From NCBI GenBank assembly GCA_002451465.1, contig DKCJ01000010.1, positions 12,466 through 33,064 of the forward strand: a stretch of 20,599 nt of DNA. The letters are read 5' to 3'. The notes below the pieces were generated by a model, which had not been told where the DNA came from, ran no database searches, and saw only the letters and a program-made list of their open reading frames with translations. This stretch comes from Caryophanales bacterium UBA6877. Its GTDB lineage: Bacteria; Bacillota_I; Bacilli_A; RFN20; CAG-826. The position numbers were made by a program, and so were the translations under genes. Every line of letters starts with the position of its first letter. Position 1 is the stretch's first letter. Below, piece after piece: positions 1 through 6,513 of the stretch.

Positions 1-20
1 AAATTACATGAGCCTCAAAC
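1..20 (-). CRISPR. First (leader-proximal) CRISPR repeat, truncated by window edge
   Basis: Read on the minus strand this is GTTTGAGGCTCATGTAATTT, the first 20 nt of what should be a repeat of about 36 nt; the rest lies outside the window. It starts with GTTTGA, in the style of type II-A repeats (GTTTTAGAG...), directly abuts a leader-like segment, and is complementary to the anti-repeat at 6405-6425: CTCATGTAA pairs with TTACATGAG, and GTTTGA pairs with TCAAAT including one G-U. Its position downstream of csn2 in the same orientation is the standard II-A layout. No spacer or second repeat is visible, so the array itself is inferred. Confidence 0.82.
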
Positions 21-76
21 CTCAAAATAAATAGATTTGCGCTCGAATTGATTAGATTCTTGTAATTTCTTATATT
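21..76 (-). promoter_or_regulatory. CRISPR leader, with TTTTGAG at the leader-repeat junction
   Basis: This is the short AT-rich segment between the csn2 stop codon and the first repeat. Its last bases before the repeat read TATTTTGAG on the minus strand. Type II-A leaders are known to end in a conserved leader-anchoring sequence such as ATTTGAG, which directs new spacers to the first repeat, and the match here is close. A promoter for the array should lie here or in the end of csn2, but no convincing -35/-10 pair can be picked out. Confidence 0.7.
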
Positions 77-748
77 TTAATATTCACAATAGTCCTGGTC
101 AATACGATAGATAGAAATTATATTTAAATCATATTTTTTATTATATAAATCATCATTAAAAACTATATCAAGCAGTAATAAACCGGCTTTTTTAAGTTCT
201 ATATTTAAAGATTCAATTTGTTTATTATTAAAAAAAGATAAGAAATTATAAGTTATAATTAATTTCAAATTTTTCAAATTTGAAATTATGTTCAAATATT
301 TGCAAAAATAATCAAAAAAGTTTAATTCATTATTTACCGAAAATTGAAGTTTTAATAATGCAAATGTGTCTACTATATCTATAGCATCATTATAATCAAG
401 CTCATAATTAGAATTTGAAATAATATCACCTATTAACTCAAAAAGTTTTGTCTTTATCTTCTCAAAATTATTTAAATTTTCTATTGAAAGAAACTTTTTT
501 TCTTTTTCATATAAGAGTTGTAAATTTTTCTTTGAATTAATGTCCAAGCTAAATGGGTCAGATAAAAATTGTCCAACTTTTTTAAAATCAATTTCTTTAT
601 GTTCATCAATTATAAGAGTTGTATCATCAAATTCATTTCTAAATGAATAATATAATTTATTCATAATATTAAAATTATTAATAGAAAAAATATTAATATT
701 TTTATTTAATTCAATATCATTCGTTAAATAAGAAAATTTAATTTTCAT
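77..748 (-). CDS. csn2: Type II-A CRISPR adaptation protein Csn2
   Basis: The product is 223 aa, the usual length of canonical Csn2, the ring-shaped homotetramer that slides on free double-stranded DNA ends and works with Cas1-Cas2 and Cas9 when new spacers are acquired. The N-terminus (MKIKFSYLTNDIEL) and the acidic, aromatic tail ending DQDYCEY resemble the short streptococcal Csn2, and the segment DINSKKNLQLLYEKEKKF resembles the DVNS...LIHADLE region of that family. It is the last gene of the cas operon: its ATG overlaps the cas2 stop as ATGA, which suggests translational coupling. The leader and array follow immediately. The assignment relies on both sequence similarity and locus position. 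Confidence 0.88.
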   Translation of the reverse strand: MKIKFSYLTNDIELNKNINIFSINNFNIMNKLYYSFRNEFDDTTLIIDEHKEIDFKKVGQFLSDPFSLDINSKKNLQLLYEKEKKFLSIENLNNFEKIKTKLFELIGDIISNSNYELDYNDAIDIVDTFALLKLQFSVNNELNFFDYFCKYLNIISNLKNLKLIITYNFLSFFNNKQIESLNIELKKAGLLLLDIVFNDDLYNKKYDLNIISIYRIDQDYCEY

Positions 749-1065
749 AATTCGATAAATCGCTCAATACTAGATAAAACTTCACTTGAACTATCTCCTA
801 GCAACACTTCCATTTCAGAAAATTGTTTTTCAGTAATTGTAATACAAAATATACTTCCATCAGGAGGTAATAATGATTTAATTCCTTGTATTGCAAATTT
901 AGCAGAAGAATAATCAATAGACATCTTAACAAAAACAGATTCTTGTAATCTATAAAATCCAGTTTTTTTAATATCTTTTACAAACTTTCTATAGTCTCTT
1001 CTATTTTTACTTGTTAAAACTGGTAAATCAAAAAATAATAATGTGCGCATATATCTAAAATTCAT
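745..1065 (-). CDS. cas2: CRISPR-associated endoribonuclease-fold protein Cas2
   Basis: With the start chosen here the product is 106 aa and begins MNFRYMRTLLFFDLPV, matching type II-A Cas2 proteins that begin MSYRYMRMILMFDMP. D13 of FFDLP is the conserved beta-1 acidic residue of the ferredoxin-like fold. Cas2 is the central dimer of the Cas1-Cas2 integrase. The frame stays open upstream to tandem ATGs at 1090-1095, giving a 116-aa version, but the family N-terminus favours 1065. No Shine-Dalgarno sequence precedes any candidate start, so translation is probably coupled to cas1, whose 3' end it overlaps by 11 bp with this start. The stop overlaps csn2 as ATGA. The family is certain; the exact start is not. 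Confidence 0.9.
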   Translation of the reverse strand: MNFRYMRTLLFFDLPVLTSKNRRDYRKFVKDIKKTGFYRLQESVFVKMSIDYSSAKFAIQGIKSLLPPDGSIFCITITEKQFSEMEVLLGDSSSEVLSSIERFIEL

Positions 1066-1912
1066 ATTCAATAAAAATTGGTTGCTTACCATCATTTAAA
1101 TAAGCAAATAAAGAAAGAACATATAAATGTATCGCGTTTTCAAGATACATCTCATTTGAATTAAAAAATACTTTTTGCGATAAAACATTTTGAAAAACTT
1201 TTTTATAATTTTCTTCATTAACTTTATTTAAAACAACAAATGAATCTATAAGTGCTCTTAAGGGTTCAATAAAATCATATGAAAGATTAAATGGATTTGT
1301 TTCTCCAATATGATGTATACCAATCTCAGTAAGATATCCGGCCATTTTTATTTCTCTATTAATGGCGGATACAATTATTGCGTATCCATAATTTAAAAAT
1401 TTATTTATTGAACAATCTTGTCCTCTTGAAAAAGATTTTCCAAATAAAGAATTGAAATAAACTTTTGCAGCATGACCTTCTCTATTAGTCTTATCGCCTA
1501 ACTCAACATGTTCTAAATATCCATTTATTTCATCTGAAAATTTATTAACCTTATTCAAGAGCAAATTTGAATTAAATAATTTTCTTTTTATAATTCTGCA
1601 CCATAAATCATCTTTTATTGATTGATCCCAATTAATCTGTTGTCTTATTCTAGAAAAATTTGAATAATTCGAATAAAAAGGAGTTAATTCTGAACATGGA
1701 TTTCTTTTTTCATCACAAAATAAAACTTTTATTTTGAATTCAACAAGTTTAGCTAACAAAAATGTTGTAATGGATGATTGTACATTATTAATTATTAAAA
1801 AACTTACCTCTTGTATAGGTATCTTGGTAATGGTTTCATTTTTTATTACTATATAAAATAATTCGTAATCTAATTTAGAACGATTATTAATTATTACTGT
1901 TCTAAAGCTCAT
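1055..1912 (-). CDS. cas1: Type II CRISPR integrase Cas1
   Basis: A 285-aa Cas1, the metal-dependent integrase that inserts prespacers at the leader-repeat junction. Visible family signatures are the N-terminal beta-domain (MSFRTVIINNRSKLDYE), NREGHAAKVYFNSLFG with catalytic E145, the GIHHIGE motif with H201, and YDFIEPLR with E216. The H-to-E spacing of 15 residues is typical of type II Cas1. The gene starts 2 bp after the cas9 stop codon and has no clear Shine-Dalgarno sequence, consistent with coupled translation in the cas9-cas1-cas2-csn2 operon. All catalytic residues are present, so spacer acquisition is probably functional. Confidence 0.95.
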   Translation of the reverse strand: MSFRTVIINNRSKLDYELFYIVIKNETITKIPIQEVSFLIINNVQSSITTFLLAKLVEFKIKVLFCDEKRNPCSELTPFYSNYSNFSRIRQQINWDQSIKDDLWCRIIKRKLFNSNLLLNKVNKFSDEINGYLEHVELGDKTNREGHAAKVYFNSLFGKSFSRGQDCSINKFLNYGYAIIVSAINREIKMAGYLTEIGIHHIGETNPFNLSYDFIEPLRALIDSFVVLNKVNEENYKKVFQNVLSQKVFFNSNEMYLENAIHLYVLSLFAYLNDGKQPIFIEYEF

Positions 1913-1914
1913 AA

Positions 1915-4900
1915 TTATTTTAAATCAATAACTTTCTTATAAAATCCAGTTATGCTTTCATAAATTATTTTAACACTCTCGTTATTTCTAACATTTATAT
2001 TCTTTCCTTGATACAATACACCACTCTTCTTACTGCTACAATTAATAAATTCTAAATTTATAAAAGTTCTTTCATTGGTTTTGAAAACATTCAATAATTC
2101 ATTAATAACTTTAATTTTATAAACGATGTTTAAATTATAAAAAGCATCTTCTTTCTTTAATTTATTAATTATCGAAAAAACGGCACTATAATTCATGTAA
2201 CAAGGTCTTTCATATAAACTTAATATATATTCGTAAAGAACATTTAGTTCTTCACAAGTTAAATATAAGGCATAATTTTTTTTATTTTTATCTTTTTGAT
2301 CATATTCAGGATTTTTAATGAATTCATTAGTCATAAAATAATTTCCTTTAAAGCTATCGTTTATTGTTTTTAAAGAATTATTATCGTTTTTAATATAATC
2401 ATTAGAACTTAATAACTTTATGGATGTATCATTAATTTTAATAATAATATTTGAAAAATATCTAATTAGTTTTTCGCAATTGTGAATCGTATTCAATAAA
2501 CCTTGAGTCTTATTAATATCTTCTAAAACAAACGCTTTTTCGATTGAATTAAGAGTTAAATACTTGTTCCCGCTTCTTCCTGTTATAATAAAGGACTTAT
2601 TCCCAATTTTCATCTTCGTATTAACTTTTAAATTATCGATATAAATCTCAAAATCTTTGAATTTAGGATCTTTTGCAAAATAATCATTAACATTTTTTAG
2701 ATACATTCTAGGAACAGCTTCTAAACAATATTCTCCTTCCTTTATTTTGGATTTCAAAAGACAATAAGTTGAGAAGCTATACGAATCATAATGGCCATAT
2801 TTAGATGTATCTAAATCATTTTTTATTGGAATTCCACTATTTCCACCATTCGCAGGATATAAAGTAACTCCACTTAAAACATTTTCACTACCAACATAAG
2901 TTCTTTTCTTAGTAAATATATTTTTAGTTAAGAATATATTTTCTTTAATTTTTACTAATAAATCTTTTTGTTTATTATCAAAATAATTATCAATAATTCT
3001 TTCTGGATTTATAGAATAAGCATTTCTAATTAAATAATCTTGGAAAGAATCACCATGAGATGCTTTAAACCTAATATATGTATTTTTATAACTATTAGCG
3101 ACAATATTACCAATAACAATATTTAAATAAGCATCATGGGCATGATGATAATTATTAATATTTCTAGATTTATAAATTTCGTATTTATTTCTAAAATAAC
3201 TAACATTTCCGGCTTTTGAGTAAATAATATTTTTATCAGAAACTTTGTACCAATCTTTTAAAACGCTCATAAAACCCTTAACCGATTGGTCTGTTGTTGT
3301 TTTTTGTCTATTTTCAAAATCCTCAAGTTCTTCATCACTAAGCTCAACAGTTCTTGTTAAGGCATTATATTTCTTTGAACTTATTAATTTATTATCTAAT
3401 AAAGTTTTCCAAAATTTCTTTGCATCATTATTATTTCCCTTAAATAATTTAATCTCATTAAAGAATGGATAAATATTCTTTTTAGTTCCTTCATTAAATT
3501 CTTTCTTTGTCAAAACTTTATTATCAATACTATCATTCTTAATTAATGATTGAGGAACGATGTGATCAATATCATAATCGCTTAATTTATCATAATCAAT
3601 GGGTTCGCCGGTATAGATATCTTTACCTAATTGCATGAAGTAATAATAATATTTTTCAGATCTTACTTTGCCTTCGTCTTTTCCTTCTAATTCATTAAAG
3701 CTGCCTATAACATTTTCTTCAGGACTATCTTTAATTACTTTGATTTTATTTAAAATAGTTTTCATTTCTTTATAACGACTATCTTTTTGTTTCTTATCTT
3801 TTTGATTTTCTCTTGTAACTTCGACAGCAAAAGAAACATTATCAAAATTATCAAGTTTTAAAATCTTTTGTATTTCCTCAATAATTTTACAGCTTTGCTT
3901 GATAGCTCTTTTTGAGGAGACAGGGACATATAATTCATCAACAAATTCATTTAAATCATCACTCGTATCATTTCCATTTTCTTTGTCTATTATCGTTTTA
4001 AAATCATACTCATATGCTAAAGAATCTGGGCTCATAGTTAATAAACCCATTAATGATTGAGCTTGACTATCTTTTGAATTACATTCTTTAAGTAAAGTTA
4101 AGATTGTTTTATGAATAATTTCACCATCTTTGTTACATGGTTCAATCTCATTTAACAATCTCATTGATAAAGATGAGAAATTCTTATAATTAAAACCTTT
4201 AATAATCTTAATTTGTGAATCATTAAGATGATACTTATTTTTAAGTCTAGTGGATAAACTATCTTTATCTTGTAAGATAGCAATGTCTTTTATTATTTCT
4301 TCTATTTCTTTTTCGTGTTTATTTATTTCGTCTAAAGAATCATATACTTTCTTAAAATCATATAAAGATGATAAAGAAGGAATATCTTCACTTAAAGCAC
4401 CATTTTTAAAAGCAATATCGCTTTCAGTGTCTCTATTAACTTTTAAAATATTTGTATTAATATATTGAATAAATTGCTTTTTGCTGACTTTTCTATTCTT
4501 TAAAAATAAATTTTCAATAATTTTATCTTTTTCTTCAGCATTAAAATAGAAATTACCATTTATTCTTACATAATTTAAAAATTGATATACTAAATATTTT
4601 TGGAAAATAATTGAATCTTTTGGTAAAGTAAATTCATTTTTTAAATATGTACATCTACTTTGCATCTTTTGTATAAAATTATTTTGTGTTGTGCCATCAT
4701 CTACAACATCCATATAATTCCATGGCCTTATTTTTACTTGTTCTTTTCCTTCCTCTTTTACAAGCCAAGCCCATTTAGAAGCAACATTTTCTTTATCCTC
4801 TTTTACATATCTATTATTAATAGTTAATGGACCATAATAATAAGGAATTCTAAAAGTTAAAATACTTAAAATTTTATCTTCGTTTATATATCCATCATCA

Positions 4901-6354
4901 TCTTTTTCATTAAAGAAATCATAAAACTTCTTTTGATTATCAATAATAGTTTTAATTACTTGATATTTAAGTTGATAAGGAAAAACACTATTTTCATGTG
5001 TTTTTGGCTTGAGTAAAAAACTTGGTTTATGAACTAAATCATATAATTCAGGATTTTTTGCTCTATCTTTTTCATCTCTAAAACCAAATTGTTTATTTAA
5101 GTAATCAATAAAATCATCTCTACTACATTTTGATGTATTAGTTTTGTTATGACTGATTTTACCATTTTCATTATATTCGCGATATGAACTTGTATAATGA
5201 ACATAATTGTTAGGTATAGCACGTTCATTATCAATAATTTCACTACTATCAATAAATATTTTCTTATATAATTCATATCCATTAGGAAGTGCACTAACAA
5301 GTCTTTTTAAATCTTTTAAATCTTGTTTATAGTTATTAAATCTATTAACTAAAGCTTCAGGAAGAGATTTAATACTTCCTTTAAAAATATTCTCTAATAA
5401 AAGACCTTGATAAATTTCACTTAATTTATTAATAGCATTAATAAGATAATCTGGATCCTTAAATTCACTCATTATTTTAGTAATTTGAGGTTCTTGTTCT
5501 TCACTTATTTTATAATCAAGTTTTGTAGATTCATCTTCTAAATTATTTACAAAATAATCTTTAAAAGATATTGATTTACCACTTAAGGCTTTTAAAACAA
5601 ATTCATAAAGAGATTTCTTAAAGTATTTATTGTTTTTGATGTCATCAACAAAAATATCTTTATATAAATTTAATTTATCAGTTACAGTTTTTTCATAATT
5701 ATCTTTTAAAATTTTATCAAAATCATCAACTAATACGTTTTCATTACTATAATCAAATTTTAAATTATCATCATCGTTTAAATAATTTGTTAATTCATTA
5801 ATTGCATCTAAAATATTAGTTTTTGCACTTTCTTTATCAAAACTAACATTAAATTTCTCTGGTTCTTGAGAATTTAAAAAATTACCCCGATCTTTAATAC
5901 AATTTGCAATTGCTAAATAAATAAGTCTAATATCTTCTTTTTTATTACTTTCCATTAAATATTTTTGAAGATGATAAATAGTTGGGTATTTTTTAAAGTA
6001 TGTTTTATCATTAAAGTTTTTATCGATAAATAATGTGTATTTATCATGATATTTTCTATCTTCATCTTGCTTAAAAGATTCATCAAGTCTACCAAAAAAT
6101 GTTGGATCAACTTTATTTATTTCGTTTTTAAAAATTTCTTGAAGATAAATTATACGATTTCTTTTTCTTTCTATTCTTCTACGAGCACCTCTATATTTTC
6201 TTCGATCAACATTTTTTTGTTGTTCATCAAACATTAAGACACCCCAAAGTTTCTTATTCTTTTTTTCTACAATATCATAATTTTCATCAGTTACGCACCA
6301 ACCAACACTATTAGATCCAATATCTAATCCGATTTTGTAATTTTTATTGTTCAT
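1915..6354 (-). CDS. cas9: Large type II-A CRISPR effector nuclease Cas9
   Basis: The product is 1479 aa, about 110 residues longer than S. pyogenes Cas9. Domains in order: RuvC-I with IGLDIGSNSVGW (D11); the Arg-rich bridge helix at about 50-73 (RRKYRGARRRIERKRNR); a long REC lobe to about 800; RuvC-II with FAVEVTRENQ (E845); HNH with DYDIDHIVPQS (H931, with D930 and N954 aligning to the Sp residues D839 and N863); RuvC-III with HHAHDAYLN (H1071, D1074); and a C-terminal PAM-interacting domain with KKSG near 1442-1445, ending ESITGFYKKVIDL. All nuclease residues are present, so it should cut both DNA strands as directed by the crRNA:tracrRNA duplex. The ATG at 6354 is preceded by GAGGGG (6363-6368) at 8 nt spacing, and the N-terminus aligns with the family. 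It is the first gene of the cas operon, divergent from the tracrRNA gene. PAM specificity cannot be read from the sequence. Confidence 0.98.
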   Translation of the reverse strand: MNNKNYKIGLDIGSNSVGWCVTDENYDIVEKKNKKLWGVLMFDEQQKNVDRRKYRGARRRIERKRNRIIYLQEIFKNEINKVDPTFFGRLDESFKQDEDRKYHDKYTLFIDKNFNDKTYFKKYPTIYHLQKYLMESNKKEDIRLIYLAIANCIKDRGNFLNSQEPEKFNVSFDKESAKTNILDAINELTNYLNDDDNLKFDYSNENVLVDDFDKILKDNYEKTVTDKLNLYKDIFVDDIKNNKYFKKSLYEFVLKALSGKSISFKDYFVNNLEDESTKLDYKISEEQEPQITKIMSEFKDPDYLINAINKLSEIYQGLLLENIFKGSIKSLPEALVNRFNNYKQDLKDLKRLVSALPNGYELYKKIFIDSSEIIDNERAIPNNYVHYTSSYREYNENGKISHNKTNTSKCSRDDFIDYLNKQFGFRDEKDRAKNPELYDLVHKPSFLLKPKTHENSVFPYQLKYQVIKTIIDNQKKFYDFFNEKDDDGYINEDKILSILTFRIPYYYGPLTINNRYVKEDKENVASKWAWLVKEEGKEQVKIRPWNYMDVVDDGTTQNNFIQKMQSRCTYLKNEFTLPKDSIIFQKYLVYQFLNYVRINGNFYFNAEEKDKIIENLFLKNRKVSKKQFIQYINTNILKVNRDTESDIAFKNGALSEDIPSLSSLYDFKKVYDSLDEINKHEKEIEEIIKDIAILQDKDSLSTRLKNKYHLNDSQIKIIKGFNYKNFSSLSMRLLNEIEPCNKDGEIIHKTILTLLKECNSKDSQAQSLMGLLTMSPDSLAYEYDFKTIIDKENGNDTSDDLNEFVDELYVPVSSKRAIKQSCKIIEEIQKILKLDNFDNVSFAVEVTRENQKDKKQKDSRYKEMKTILNKIKVIKDSPEENVIGSFNELEGKDEGKVRSEKYYYYFMQLGKDIYTGEPIDYDKLSDYDIDHIVPQSLIKNDSIDNKVLTKKEFNEGTKKNIYPFFNEIKLFKGNNNDAKKFWKTLLDNKLISSKKYNALTRTVELSDEELEDFENRQKTTTDQSVKGFMSVLKDWYKVSDKNIIYSKAGNVSYFRNKYEIYKSRNINNYHHAHDAYLNIVIGNIVANSYKNTYIRFKASHGDSFQDYLIRNAYSINPERIIDNYFDNKQKDLLVKIKENIFLTKNIFTKKRTYVGSENVLSGVTLYPANGGNSGIPIKNDLDTSKYGHYDSYSFSTYCLLKSKIKEGEYCLEAVPRMYLKNVNDYFAKDPKFKDFEIYIDNLKVNTKMKIGNKSFIITGRSGNKYLTLNSIEKAFVLEDINKTQGLLNTIHNCEKLIRYFSNIIIKINDTSIKLLSSNDYIKNDNNSLKTINDSFKGNYFMTNEFIKNPEYDQKDKNKKNYALYLTCEELNVLYEYILSLYERPCYMNYSAVFSIINKLKKEDAFYNLNIVYKIKVINELLNVFKTNERTFINLEFINCSSKKSGVLYQGKNINVRNNESVKIIYESITGFYKKVIDLK

Positions 6355-6392
6355 AATTAAATCCCCTCTTTACAAATTTAGAATGATTATTT

Positions 6393-6400
6393 ATTATAAT
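6393..6400. promoter_or_regulatory. Palindromic -10 region shared by tracrRNA (+) and cas9 (-)
   Basis: ATTATAAT is its own reverse complement, so it contains a perfect TATAAT on the plus strand (6395-6400, for tracrRNA) and on the minus strand (6398-6393, for cas9). Plus-strand initiation would fall near 6406-6408, exactly where the anti-repeat begins. A weak TTTACA (6369-6374) is 20 nt upstream on the plus strand. On the minus strand, TTGAAC (6418-6423) is 19 nt upstream, and initiation would leave a cas9 leader of about 32 nt carrying GAGGGG. The plus-strand use is well supported by the RNA gene next to it; the minus-strand use is inferred. Confidence 0.65.
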
Positions 6401-6404
6401 GATG

Positions 6405-6470
6405 TTACATGAGATAAGTTCAAATTAGCTCAATGCTACACCATTGGACCTCGGGTGAGGTCTTTTTTTT
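6405..6470 (+). ncRNA. tracrRNA for the type II-A system
   Basis: The gene sits between a perfect -10 box and an intrinsic terminator. From 5' to 3': an anti-repeat at 6405-6425, with TTACATGAG and TCAAAT pairing to the repeat at window positions 1-20 and the unpaired stretch ATAAGT forming the bulge; a nexus hairpin TAGC-TCAAT-GCTA at 6426-6438; a short linker; and a terminator hairpin GACCTC-GGGT-GAGGTC at 6447-6462 followed by eight T. The repeat/anti-repeat geometry (lower stem, asymmetric bulge, upper stem) is that of II-A dual RNAs. It should base-pair with pre-crRNA, recruit RNase III and bind Cas9. The 5' end is inferred from the -10 position; a longer form starting inside cas9 cannot be excluded. 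Confidence 0.88.
6447..6470 (+). terminator. Intrinsic terminator of tracrRNA
   Basis: A 6-bp GC-rich stem (GACCTC/GAGGTC) with a GGGT loop is followed by TTTTTTTT. It is the most GC-rich hairpin in the intergenic region and doubles as the 3' hairpin of the mature tracrRNA. Confidence 0.9.
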
Positions 6471-6478
6471 ATGTAATA

Positions 6479-6487
6479 ATTGTATCA
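6479..6487 (-). promoter_or_regulatory. Second candidate cas9 promoter, extended -10
   Basis: On the minus strand this reads TGATACAAT, an extended -10 (TGn plus TACAAT). Initiation near 6472 would give a cas9 mRNA leader of about 118 nt that is antisense to the whole tracrRNA. No strong -35 is present. This is the same TGA-TAnnnT pattern seen before other genes here, but its use is inferred. Confidence 0.4.
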
Positions 6488-6513
6488 TAGAATTATTTTT
6501 TAAACACAAAAAA

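Noticed and set aside
3245..4468. Plus-strand open frames opposite cas9 (about 3245-3472 and 4250-4468)
   Set aside because: They are short and low-complexity, lack ribosome-binding sites, and lie antisense to strongly conserved Cas9 sequence.
1..6470. TGA=Trp or TAA reassignment to explain the interrupted DUF2075 gene
   Set aside because: TAA ends cas9, csn2 and other genes normally, TGA ends cas2, pflA and the helicase, and Trp is TGG in the recognised proteins.
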